A DNA stretch of 44,369 nt from DATEGZ01 sp035519535. Its GTDB lineage: Bacteria > Acidobacteriota > Vicinamibacteria > Vicinamibacterales > SCN-69-37. Both the position numbers and the translations under genes were made by a program. The notes under the pieces were generated by a model that worked only from the letters and a program-made list of their open reading frames with translations, did no database searches and had not been told where the DNA came from. Position 1 is the first letter of the stretch; each line of letters opens with the position of its first letter. Shown here piece after piece: positions 7,569 through 16,134 of the stretch. Where the stretch lies: NCBI GenBank assembly GCA_035519535.1, contig DATIWF010000063.1, positions 1 through 44,369 of the forward strand, in the 5' to 3' direction.

Positions 7569-8258
7569 TCAGCGCGGACCGCGGACGGCCTGCCCGTTGA
7601 TCTCGTCGTACTGGTAGGTCATCTCGAACGTCGAGGCGCCGACGATCAGCACGTCTGCGACTGATCGCATGGAGACCGGCACGTGGACGCCCGTGATTTC
7701 GGCGTACTCGCGGACGACGCGCACCTTGCGCGTCCAGAACGAGGGCCGTGCGGACAAGTCGCCTTCGAGGCGCACGAGCTGCGAGTTGTCCGGCTTGAGG
7801 AACAGCGAGCCGTCAACGAGCGTCACCTGTTTGCGGCGCGGCCGGATATCGACCTTCACGAGCGAGTCGCTGGGGCTGACCGCGAGGAAATCGTAGTTGT
7901 CCGTCGTGAGCGCCGACTGGCGGCTGTCGTCGCCGCGGACGGCCTTGCGCTCGGCGTCGAGCGCCGCTTCGAGGACCCGGTGCCGGATGAGGGACGATCC
8001 CTCCTCGGAGAGGATCTGAAACGAGAAGCCACCGGCCGGATCGAGGGCCGTGACCGCGTCGAGCGACGCCGTCATCTTGCCGCCCCGGGTCTCGGCGCTC
8101 AGATGCCGATGCGCGCGATAGCTGACGAGCGGCGGCGTGGTCGGTGCGAAAAACCGGGCGAGCGTCTGATCGCGCACCAGCTGCGGTGTGGGCTCCACGC
8201 GCGCCGCGGCCGTGGCGGCCGCCGCGACGATCGTCACCGCCGCGACGAGGAGACGCAT
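7569..8258 (-). CDS. LolA-like outer-membrane lipoprotein-sorting family protein
   Basis: A 229-residue exported protein with a signal peptide (MRLLVAAVTIVAAAATAAARVE). The mature sequence has the strand pattern of the half-barrel LolA/LolB superfamily: repeated beta strands, an FQILSEEGSSLIR segment, then DNYDFLAVSPSDSLVKVDIRPRRKQVTLVDGSLFL and a C-terminal PVSMRSVADVLIVGASTFEMTYQY. Such proteins bind lipid or acyl groups in the periplasm. The family call is based on fold-like pattern and length, so it is moderate. The ATG at 8258 was chosen because the signal peptide begins there, though the frame is open to 8297. Its stop is 5 nt from the stop of the convergent kinase gene. Confidence 0.6.
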   Translation of the reverse strand: MRLLVAAVTIVAAAATAAARVEPTPQLVRDQTLARFFAPTTPPLVSYRAHRHLSAETRGGKMTASLDAVTALDPAGGFSFQILSEEGSSLIRHRVLEAALDAERKAVRGDDSRQSALTTDNYDFLAVSPSDSLVKVDIRPRRKQVTLVDGSLFLKPDNSQLVRLEGDLSARPSFWTRKVRVVREYAEITGVHVPVSMRSVADVLIVGASTFEMTYQYDEINGQAVRGPR

Positions 8259-8272
8259 GGGGGGACAGCACG

Positions 8273-8302
8273 ATAGTACGGCACGGCTGCCTGGCAAAGC
8301 AA
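8273..8302 (-). promoter_or_regulatory. putative promoter of the LolA-like gene
   Basis: The minus strand has TTGCTT (8302-8297) and TACTAT (8278-8273) separated by 18 nt, placing transcription start near 8266, about 8 nt before the ATG at 8258. The leader would be very short, consistent with the absence of a good ribosome site. Confidence 0.4.
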
Positions 8303-8455
8303 ACGACCTGTGACAGACTACGCGTCATGCGGGGGCGGAGAGCGATCGCCCGCGGCCGGAAGCCGCCCAGGTGCCCGCGATGCGCGTGGTCACCTCGTTG
8401 TGGCCGGGCGCCCCGTCCGTGTCACAATCCCGCGTACCCGCCCCGGAGGAACGCG

Positions 8456-10969
8456 ATGCGCACGCTCAAGGTCGCCGGTCTCGCCACGCTCGCTCTTGTC
8501 ACGACGCTCTTCGCCCAGGATCAATGGGGCCGGAAGGTCGACGTGCCCAACAAGGTCGCGTTCAAGGCCGTGAGCTTCCAGCTCGAGGACGTCCGGCTCC
8601 TCGACGGCCCGTTCAAGGACGCGATGATACGAGACGAGAATTACCTGCTCGGCCTCGATCCCGATCGGCTGCTGCACATGTTCCGCGTGACCGCGGGTCT
8701 GCCGTCCACGGCGCAGCCGCTCGGCGGGTGGGAGAGTCCGGACACCGAGCTGCGCGGGCACACGATGGGGCACTACCTGTCGGCGCTCGCGATCATGTAC
8801 GCGAGCACGGGAGACGCGCGCTTCAAGCAGCGGGGGGATCTGCTCGTCGCGGAGCTCGCGAGGGTCCAGGCGGCCGAATCGGCGAAGTTTCACCCGGGCT
8901 ACCTGTCCGCGTTTCCCGAGGACTTCTTCGACCGTCTCGACGCGCGCACGCAGGTGTGGGCGCCGTGGTACACGATTCACAAGATCATGGCGGGCCTGCT
9001 CGACACCTACCAGCAGAGCCACAACGAGCAGGCGCTCGAGATTCTGAAGAAGCAGGCCGGCTGGGTGCGCTTTCGCGTCGATCGGCTGACCGAGGCGCAG
9101 CAGCAGGCGGATCTGCGCACCGAGTTCGGGGGGATGGGCGAGGTGCTCGCCAATCTGTACGGCGTCACGGGCGACGCCGAGTGGCTCCGTGTGGCGGAGA
9201 AGTTCGACGACAAGATGATGTTCGACCCGCTCGCGGAGGATCGCGACCCGCTCGTGGACGCGAACGGCCGCGGCGTCCACGGCAACACGCAGATCCCGAA
9301 GATGATCGCGTCGGCGCGCGAGTACGAGCTGACCGCCGATCCGCACTACAAGGCCATCGCCACCAACTTCTGGCACATCGTGGCCGAGCAGCGCTCGTAC
9401 GTGATCGGCGGCAACACCGACGGTGAGAGCTTCTTCCCGGTGGAGAACTTCGATCAGCACCTGGGCCTCTCGAGTGCGGAGACGTGCAACACCTACAACA
9501 TGCTGAAGCTCACGCGGCATCTCTTCTCGTGGGAGCCGACCGCCGAGACGATGGACTTCTACGAGCGGGCGCTGTTCAACCAGATCCTGCCGTCGCAGGA
9601 TCCGAAGACCGGCGGCGTCATCTACTACACGCCGCTCCGGCCCGGCGCGTTCAAGGTGTTCTCGTCGCCCAACGACTCGTTCTGGTGCTGCGTCGGCACG
9701 GGCATGGAGAACCACGGCAAATACAACGACACGATCTATTTCCACGACGACTCCTCGCTGTACCTGAACCTCTTCATTCCGTCCGAGCTCACGTGGAAGG
9801 ACAAGGGCCTGACGGTGCGTCAGGACACGAAGTTCCCGAACGAGGACGCGACGAAACTGACGTTCACGGCGGCGAAGCCGGTGAAGATCGCGTTGAAAGT
9901 GCGCTATCCGGGCTGGTCGTCCGGCATGACGGTGATGGTGAACGGCCAGCGCCAAACGGTGACGGGGCCGCCGGGGTCCTACGTCACGATCGACCGCGAG
10001 TGGAAGACGGGCGACACGGTGCAAGTCAGGACGCCGATGACCTTGCACGTCGAGCCCCTGCCGAACTCGAAGGTCTATCGGGCGTTCATGTACGGGCCCG
10101 TGGTCCTCGCGGGCGACCTGGGCACGTCGGGGATGGAGAATGCGAATCGCTACTCGCCGAACACGCCGGCGGGCAACCTCGTGCCGCCGGCCGCGCACGT
10201 CGAGATCCCCGTGTTCGTGAGCGCCGATCTCAAGCAGGACGTCGCGAAGATCAAGCCCGTCGCGGGCAAGCCGCTGACGTTCACCGCGCCCGCGGGGCTG
10301 GGCCAGCCGGGCGCCGTGACGCTCGTCCCGTTCTACACGCTCTTCGAGCCGCGCTACACGATCTACTGGAAGGTGTACACGCCGGCGGACTGGGCGGCGA
10401 TGACGAAGGCCGCGAGTGACGCCGCCGCGCGCCGGAAGGCCATCGAGGCGAAGACGATCGATGCGGTCGACGTGAACAGCGACGAGAGCGAGCAGGTGCA
10501 CGCGTTCGCGAGCCAGAGCCTCGGACGCGGGCGCGGCGCGCCGCCGCCCGGCACCGCGCCGCCGCTCGGCCCGGCCCAGCCGACACTCCTCGACGGCCGC
10601 CGCGGACGCGAAGCAAGGGGAGGATTCCTGAGCTACACGCTGAAGGTGGCGCCCGACGCCGCGACGGGGCTGGTCGTGACGTACCGTCTCGAGGGGGCGT
10701 TCCCTCGCACCTTCGACGTCATCGTCGACGGGACGAAGATCGCGAGCGAATCGCTGACGGCGCCGACGGGCGAGTTCTTCGACAAGCAGTACGAGCTGCC
10801 CGCGACGCTCACGCGCGGCAAGCAGCAGGTGACGGTCCGGTTTGAGACGCCCGCGCCACCGGCGCCGGCTCCGGGCGCGGCGGCGGCCGGCGCGGGGCGC
10901 GGCGGACGCGGCGGGGCGAATGTCTCCACGACTGCCGCGATCTTCGACGTGAGGACGGTTCGGCAGTAG
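8456..10969 (+). CDS. GH146/GH127-type beta-L-arabinofuranosidase (DUF1680)
   Basis: An 837-residue exported glycoside hydrolase. A signal peptide (MRTLKVAGLATLALVTTLFAQ) precedes an (alpha/alpha)6-barrel with GGWESPDTELRGHTMGHYLSA and WAPWYTIHKIMAGLLDTY. The zinc/catalytic set known from HypBA1-type enzymes is present: Glu342 and Cys344 in AETCNTYN and the Cys411-Cys412 pair in FWCCVGTGMENH, where the family uses a cysteine nucleophile. Beta domains follow, and a C-terminal domain (about 715-837) is interrupted by Gly/Ala/Pro/Arg-rich linkers. The longer HTMGHYLSA form suggests GH146 over GH127, but both share this fold. ATG at 8456 has GGAGGA 5 nt upstream. Likely role: release of L-arabinose from plant arabinans or glycoproteins. 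A second family member follows after 73 nt. Confidence 0.88.
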   Translation: MRTLKVAGLATLALVTTLFAQDQWGRKVDVPNKVAFKAVSFQLEDVRLLDGPFKDAMIRDENYLLGLDPDRLLHMFRVTAGLPSTAQPLGGWESPDTELRGHTMGHYLSALAIMYASTGDARFKQRGDLLVAELARVQAAESAKFHPGYLSAFPEDFFDRLDARTQVWAPWYTIHKIMAGLLDTYQQSHNEQALEILKKQAGWVRFRVDRLTEAQQQADLRTEFGGMGEVLANLYGVTGDAEWLRVAEKFDDKMMFDPLAEDRDPLVDANGRGVHGNTQIPKMIASAREYELTADPHYKAIATNFWHIVAEQRSYVIGGNTDGESFFPVENFDQHLGLSSAETCNTYNMLKLTRHLFSWEPTAETMDFYERALFNQILPSQDPKTGGVIYYTPLRPGAFKVFSSPNDSFWCCVGTGMENHGKYNDTIYFHDDSSLYLNLFIPSELTWKDKGLTVRQDTKFPNEDATKLTFTAAKPVKIALKVRYPGWSSGMTVMVNGQRQTVTGPPGSYVTIDREWKTGDTVQVRTPMTLHVEPLPNSKVYRAFMYGPVVLAGDLGTSGMENANRYSPNTPAGNLVPPAAHVEIPVFVSADLKQDVAKIKPVAGKPLTFTAPAGLGQPGAVTLVPFYTLFEPRYTIYWKVYTPADWAAMTKAASDAAARRKAIEAKTIDAVDVNSDESEQVHAFASQSLGRGRGAPPPGTAPPLGPAQPTLLDGRRGREARGGFLSYTLKVAPDAATGLVVTYRLEGAFPRTFDVIVDGTKIASESLTAPTGEFFDKQYELPATLTRGKQQVTVRFETPAPPAPAPGAAAAGAGRGGRGGANVSTTAAIFDVRTVRQ

Positions 10970-11042
10970 TTGCGGCATTGAGAGATTTCGGGATCGCATC
11001 ACTGCCGATTGTGAGATTGGTCGATTGCCGAATGAGAGCCTT

Positions 11043-13508
11043 ATGAAGCGCCGATCCGGTGTCGTGATGGCAAGTCTGGCGTTGGCGGTCGTCTGTGTCG
11101 CGTCGAGCACGGCGCCGCAGGCCCAGGTCACGCAAGCCGCGCGGCTGGACAGGGACTATCCGGTCCAGCCGGTGCCGTTCACGGCCGTGCACCTGGACGA
11201 TGTGTTCTGGGCGCCGAAGATCGAGACGAATCGCACGGCGACGATTCCGGCGGCGTTCGACAAGTGCGAGGAGACCGGGCGGGTGGACAATTTCATCCGC
11301 GCGGCGACCGTGCTCCGCGGCGAGCCCCTCGCCAACACGAAGCCGCCCGGCTATCCGTTCGACGACAGCGATCTCTACAAAGTGATTGAGGGCGCCTCGT
11401 ACGCGCTGGCCGTCCATCCCGATCCCACGCTCGACACGTACGTGGACAGCCTCATCGCGAAGATCGCCGCGGCACAGGAGAAGGACGGCTACCTGTACAC
11501 GACGCGCACGATCAATCCGGCCAAGCCGCATCCGTGGGCGGGCACCGAGCGCTGGCAGCTCGAGAAGGTCGACAGCCACGAGCTCTACGACATGGGGCAC
11601 ATGTTCGAGGCCGCAACGGCGCACTACTGGGCCACGGGCAAGCGCAACTTCCTGGACGTCGCGGCCCGGGCCGCCGATCTTCTCGTCGCGACATTCGGCC
11701 CGGGCAAGCGCGCCATCTGGCCGGGCCACGAGATCACGGAGATGGGTCTCGTCCGGATGTATCGCGCGACCGACAACCTGCAGTACCTGAATCTCGCGAA
11801 GTTCCTCATCGACTCGCGCAAGCCCGATGCGCCGCCGACGAGCAATCATCCGGCGACGTACAACCAGTCGTGGATTCCCGTGGTGGAGCAGACCGAGGCG
11901 GTCGGACACGCGGTGCGGGCCGCGTATCTCTACTCGGGCGTCGCCGACGTCGCAGCGCTCACGGGCGATCAGGCCTATGTCAAGGCCATCGACGCGATCT
12001 GGACCGACGTCGTCACGAAGAAGCTCTACATCACGGGCGGGATCGGCGCGACGGGCAGTGGCGAAGCGTTCGGCGGGCCGTACGTGCTGCCGAACATGAC
12101 CGCGTACTGCGAGACGTGCGCCGCCGTCGGCAACGACTTCTGGAACGAGCGCATGTTCCTCCTGCACGCCGACGCGAGGTACGTCGACGTGCTCGAGCGC
12201 ACGCTCTACAACGGCCTGATCTCCGGCGTGTCGCTCGACGGCAAGACGTTTTTCTATCCGAACCCGCTCGAGTCGAAGGGCCAGCACGCGCGTCAGGCGT
12301 GGTTCGGCGTCGCCTGCTGCCCGGGCAACATCACGCGCTTCATGGCGTCGGTGCCGGGCTACGTCTACGCCAAGCAGGGCACGACGATCTACGTGAACCT
12401 CTATGCCGCCGGCACCGCGCAGATCGCGCTCGACGGCGGGCAGAACGTGACGCTGACTCAGGCGACGCGCTACCCGTGGGACGGCGCCGTCAGGATGACC
12501 GTACGGCCGGCGACGCGCGGCGCTTTCACGATCAATGTGCGCGTTCCCGGCTGGGCGCGCAACGAACCCGTCCCCGGCGATCTGTACCGCTTCCTTGACG
12601 CCGCGCCCGCGCCGCCGACGGTCAAGGTCAACGGCCAGGCCGTCGCTCTGACCGTCAACAAGGGCTACGTCTCAATCGCGCGCACGTGGCAGGCGGGCGA
12701 CGTGATCGACCTCACCCTGCCGATGCCCGTCCGGCGCATCGTCGCCAACGATCTCGTGCAGGCCGACCGCGGCCGCGTCGCGATCCAGCGCGGTCCGATC
12801 GTCTACGCAGCCGAGTGGCCGGACAACCCCGACGGCCACGTCCGCAACCTCGTGCTCGCCGACGATGTCGCGCTGTCGTCGGAGTTCCGCGCGTCCATGC
12901 TGAACGGCGTCGCGGTCGTCCGCGGGACGTCGAAGGCGCTCGCGTACGACGCCGCCGGCAAGGTCGTGTCGAAGACGCAGCCGTTCGTGGCGATTCCGTA
13001 CTACGCGTGGGCGAACCGCGGCCGCGGCGAGATGACCGTCTGGTTGCCGCGCACGGACGCGGCCGCGACGCCGAGTCCCTGGCCGACGCTCGCGATGAGC
13101 AGCAAGGTCACGACCTCGCACCAGTCGCACCTGAGCGAGACGATGGTCAACGACGGCGAGGACCCCGCGCGGTCGTCGGCCGGCGGGTCGTCGTTCGACT
13201 GGTGGCCGACGAAGGGCGCGACCGAGTGGTTGCAGTACGATTTCCCGAAGGCGACCAGCGTCTCGGAGGTCCAGGTTTACTGGTTCGACGACACGGGTCG
13301 CGGCGAAGTGCGCGTGCCGGCCTCGTGGCGCGTCCTCTACAAGGACGGCGACCAGTGGAAGCCCGTCCAGGCCTCCGGGGCGTACGGCGTCGAGATCAAC
13401 AAGTACAACGCCGTCGCGTTCGCACCGGTGACGACGACGGCGGTGCGGTTGGAGGTCACGATGCAGCCGAACTGGTCCGCGGGCGTCCAGGAGTGGAAGG
13501 TCCGGTAG
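11043..13508 (+). CDS. GH127-type beta-L-arabinofuranosidase with C-terminal discoidin-like domain
   Basis: An 821-residue exported enzyme. The signal peptide (MKRRSGVVMASLALAVVCVASS) is followed by the GH127 barrel with KVIEGASYALAVHPDPTLD and QEKDGYLYTTRTI. The Cys/zinc site is intact: Glu357 and Cys359 in YCETCAAVGN and Cys425-Cys426 in ACCPGNITRF. The last 140 residues (about 680-821, from TLAMSSKVTTSHQSH through ATEWLQYDFPKATSVSEVQVYWFDD) look like an F5/8-type (discoidin, CBM32-like) carbohydrate-binding domain. The ATG at 11043 was preferred over an upstream TTG at 11025 because the signal peptide begins there. Together with the upstream paralogue it probably removes terminal beta-L-arabinofuranosyl units in the periplasm or at the cell surface. 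An SDR gene starts 9 nt downstream. Confidence 0.9.
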   Translation: MKRRSGVVMASLALAVVCVASSTAPQAQVTQAARLDRDYPVQPVPFTAVHLDDVFWAPKIETNRTATIPAAFDKCEETGRVDNFIRAATVLRGEPLANTKPPGYPFDDSDLYKVIEGASYALAVHPDPTLDTYVDSLIAKIAAAQEKDGYLYTTRTINPAKPHPWAGTERWQLEKVDSHELYDMGHMFEAATAHYWATGKRNFLDVAARAADLLVATFGPGKRAIWPGHEITEMGLVRMYRATDNLQYLNLAKFLIDSRKPDAPPTSNHPATYNQSWIPVVEQTEAVGHAVRAAYLYSGVADVAALTGDQAYVKAIDAIWTDVVTKKLYITGGIGATGSGEAFGGPYVLPNMTAYCETCAAVGNDFWNERMFLLHADARYVDVLERTLYNGLISGVSLDGKTFFYPNPLESKGQHARQAWFGVACCPGNITRFMASVPGYVYAKQGTTIYVNLYAAGTAQIALDGGQNVTLTQATRYPWDGAVRMTVRPATRGAFTINVRVPGWARNEPVPGDLYRFLDAAPAPPTVKVNGQAVALTVNKGYVSIARTWQAGDVIDLTLPMPVRRIVANDLVQADRGRVAIQRGPIVYAAEWPDNPDGHVRNLVLADDVALSSEFRASMLNGVAVVRGTSKALAYDAAGKVVSKTQPFVAIPYYAWANRGRGEMTVWLPRTDAAATPSPWPTLAMSSKVTTSHQSHLSETMVNDGEDPARSSAGGSSFDWWPTKGATEWLQYDFPKATSVSEVQVYWFDDTGRGEVRVPASWRVLYKDGDQWKPVQASGAYGVEINKYNAVAFAPVTTTAVRLEVTMQPNWSAGVQEWKVR

Positions 13509-13517
13509 CGTTCAGTC

Positions 13518-14270
13518 GTGAGCGCAGCCGAGGTGGTTCTCGTCACGGGCGGCAGCCGGGGCATCGGCGCCGCGACGGCGCGGCTGGCCGCCGAGCGCGG
13601 GTACGCGGTCTGCGTCAACTTCGAGCGCGATCAGCGTTCGGCCGATGCGGTGGTCGCCGACATCGCGGCCGCCGGCGGCCGTGCGATCGCCGTGCGCGCC
13701 GACGTGGCGGTCGAAGCCGACGTCTTCAAGCTCTTTCACCACCTCGATGCGCACCTCGGGCGCGTCACCGCGCTCGTCAACAACGCCGGCATCGTCGAGC
13801 CGCAGATGCGCTTGGAGACGATGACCGCGGAGCGCCTCGCGCGGATGTTCGCGGTGAACGTCGTCGGCGCGATGCTGTGCGCCCGCGAAGCCGTGCGCCG
13901 CATGTCCACGCGCCACGGCGGTTCGGGCGGCGCGATCGTCAACGTCTCGTCGATCGCGGCGCGACTCGGGTCGCCGGGCGAGTACGTGGACTACGCGGCG
14001 TCCAAGGGCGCCATCGACACCTTCACGGTCGGCCTCGCGCGCGAGGTCGCCGCCGAGGGCATCCGCGTCAACGCCGTGCGGCCAGGGTTCACGTACACCG
14101 AGATCCACACGCGCGGCGGCGAGCCCGGCCGCGTCGATCGGCTCGGCCCGACGGTGCCCCTCGGACGCGGCGCGCAGCCGCTTGAAATCGCGCGCGCGAT
14201 TCTGTGGCTGCTGTCCGGCGAGGCGTCCTACGCGACGGGGGCCATCCTCGATGTCGGGGGAGGGAAGTAG
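13518..14270 (+). CDS. short-chain dehydrogenase/reductase (SDR)
   Basis: A 250-residue cytosolic NAD(P)-dependent oxidoreductase of the classical SDR family, FabG-like. The Rossmann motif TGGSRGIG (10-17), NNAG (88-91), catalytic Ser in NVSS (142-145), and Tyr159 with Lys163 in YVDYAASKGA are all present. VRPGFTYTEIH and the C-terminal GAILDVGGGK also fit. The GTG start is 9 nt after the stop of the arabinofuranosidase gene, so it is probably in the same transcript and may act on a sugar or a lipid intermediate. Its substrate cannot be read from the sequence. Confidence 0.92.
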   Translation: MSAAEVVLVTGGSRGIGAATARLAAERGYAVCVNFERDQRSADAVVADIAAAGGRAIAVRADVAVEADVFKLFHHLDAHLGRVTALVNNAGIVEPQMRLETMTAERLARMFAVNVVGAMLCAREAVRRMSTRHGGSGGAIVNVSSIAARLGSPGEYVDYAASKGAIDTFTVGLAREVAAEGIRVNAVRPGFTYTEIHTRGGEPGRVDRLGPTVPLGRGAQPLEIARAILWLLSGEASYATGAILDVGGGK

Positions 14271-14314
14271 GGGAACGGCCGCTCGTTCACCCGGTCTGGC
14301 GTAGGATCAGCGCC

Positions 14315-16117
14315 ATGCGTCTCGCGCGGCTGGTCGGCAGTCTCGTGCTCGGTCTGTTTCTCATGACGTCCTGTGTTGCTCAGGCCCCCTCCGGTCCCAA
14401 TCCGTCCTTCCACGCGCAGCTCGACGAGGACTGGAAGTACTGGATGACGCAGTACCCCGAGATGGCGACGACCGTCGGCTACCCGGGGCAGAACGCGAAA
14501 TGGACCGATTATTCGGACGGCGCGATCGCCGCCCGCGCCGAGTACCTGCGCCGCAGCCTCGATCGGCTGAAGGCGACGGCCCGCGCGTCCCTCGACGCCG
14601 GCGACCAGCTCAACTACGACCTCTACCTCGACCTGCTGCAGACCGCCGTGCAGGGGCTGGAGTTCGGCAACGACGCCCTGCCGATCCGGGGCGTGGTTCC
14701 CCACAATTTGTGGATGCCGGTCAACCAGCTCGAGGGCATCCTGTCGGACATCCCACGCACGATCGCGATGATGCCGGCGGCGACCGTCGCCGACTACGAG
14801 GACATCGTCAAGCGCCTGAACGGCATCCCGGATCTGGTGGCGGCGACGACCGCGCTGATGAGAAAGGGCGTCGCGAAGCAGCTGACGCCGCCGCGGATCA
14901 CGCTGCGGGACGTGCCGGACCAGGCCGCGGCGCAGGTCGTGGCCGATCCTCTGAAGAGCCCGCTCCTCGCGGCGTTTCGGGCCTTCCCCGCCGGCATCGG
15001 CGAGGCCGACCGCACGCGCCTGACGCAGGCAGCGGTCACCGCGTACACCGAGCACGTCGGCCCGATCTTCAAAGGCCTGCGCGAGTTCCTCGTGCAAGAG
15101 TACCTGCCGGCGTGCCGCGAGACGACGAACGTGGACGCGATGCCGAACGGCGCGGCGATGTATGCGTACAACGTCCGCTGGCACACGACGACCGACAAGA
15201 CGCCCGGAGCGATCCACGAGATCGGCCTGGCGGAGGTCAAGCGCATCCGCGCGGAGATGGACGCCGTCATGGCGCGCACCGGCTTCAAGGGCGGCTTCGA
15301 GGAGTTCAAGACGTTCCTCCGCACGAATCGTCAGTTCTTCTTCTCGGACGGCGCGTCGCTGGTGTCGGCGTACCGCGAGATCGCCAAGCGCGCCGACCCG
15401 CAGCTCGCGCATCTCTTCGGCAAGCTGCCGCGGACACCCTACGGCGTGCTCCCCGTGCCGGACGCCATCGCGCCGTCGCAGACGACGGGCTACTACGACC
15501 AGGGCGCGCTGTCGGCCGGCCGGCCCGGGACGTTCTACGCGAACACCTACAAGCTCGACTCGCGGCCGAAGTGGGAGATGGAGGCGCTCACGCTTCACGA
15601 GGCCGTGCCCGGCCACCACATCCAGATCGCGATCGCGCAGGAGCTCGACGGCCTGCCCGAGTTCCGCAAGAACACGAGCTACACGGCATTCGTCGAGGGC
15701 TGGGCGCTGTACTCCGAGAGCCTCGGCGAGGAGATGGGCTTCTACCAGGACCCGTACTCGAAATTCGGTCAGCTCGCGTACGAAATGTGGCGCGCCGTGC
15801 GGCTGGTCGTGGACACCGGCCTCCACTCGATGGGATGGACGCGCCAGCAGGCCCTCGACTTCTTCGCGGCGAACACCCCGAAGACGATGCAGGACATCAC
15901 GGTCGAGGTCGATCGGTACATCGTGTGGCCGGGCCAGGCGCTCGGGTACAAGATGGGGCAGCTCAAGATTCGAGAGCTGCGCACGAAGGCGGAGCAGCAG
16001 CTCGGACCGAAGTTCGACGAGCGCGCGTTCCACGACCTCGTGCTGGGCCAGGGCGCGATTCCGCTCGACGTGCTGGAGACGCGCGTGAACGAGTGGGTGC
16101 GTTCGAGGGCGAAGTGA
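14315..16117 (+). CDS. DUF885 family zinc metallopeptidase, probable lipoprotein
   Basis: A 600-residue exported protein. The N-terminus (MRLARLVGSLVLGLFLMTSC) ends in a lipobox-like MTSC, so it may be a lipoprotein. The DUF885 body carries the family's HExxPGHH motif at His428-Glu429 to His434-His435 (LTLHEAVPGHHIQ) and a downstream acidic motif FVEGWALYSESLGEEMG, which supply zinc ligands and the catalytic Glu in this gluzincin-like family. TGYYDQGALSAGRPGTFYANTY is also characteristic. ATG at 14315 follows the SDR stop by 44 nt. The likely role is degradation of peptides taken from the environment. A kinase gene starts 17 nt downstream, suggesting co-transcription. Confidence 0.9.
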   Translation: MRLARLVGSLVLGLFLMTSCVAQAPSGPNPSFHAQLDEDWKYWMTQYPEMATTVGYPGQNAKWTDYSDGAIAARAEYLRRSLDRLKATARASLDAGDQLNYDLYLDLLQTAVQGLEFGNDALPIRGVVPHNLWMPVNQLEGILSDIPRTIAMMPAATVADYEDIVKRLNGIPDLVAATTALMRKGVAKQLTPPRITLRDVPDQAAAQVVADPLKSPLLAAFRAFPAGIGEADRTRLTQAAVTAYTEHVGPIFKGLREFLVQEYLPACRETTNVDAMPNGAAMYAYNVRWHTTTDKTPGAIHEIGLAEVKRIRAEMDAVMARTGFKGGFEEFKTFLRTNRQFFFSDGASLVSAYREIAKRADPQLAHLFGKLPRTPYGVLPVPDAIAPSQTTGYYDQGALSAGRPGTFYANTYKLDSRPKWEMEALTLHEAVPGHHIQIAIAQELDGLPEFRKNTSYTAFVEGWALYSESLGEEMGFYQDPYSKFGQLAYEMWRAVRLVVDTGLHSMGWTRQQALDFFAANTPKTMQDITVEVDRYIVWPGQALGYKMGQLKIRELRTKAEQQLGPKFDERAFHDLVLGQGAIPLDVLETRVNEWVRSRAK

Positions 16118-16134
16118 CTCTGAGGACCTGATCG

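Noticed and set aside
8390..11131. A 913-residue open frame on the minus strand
   Set aside because: It lies opposite the GH146-like gene, is extremely rich in Arg/Val/Leu/His with no domain, and is the expected shadow of GC-rich coding DNA.
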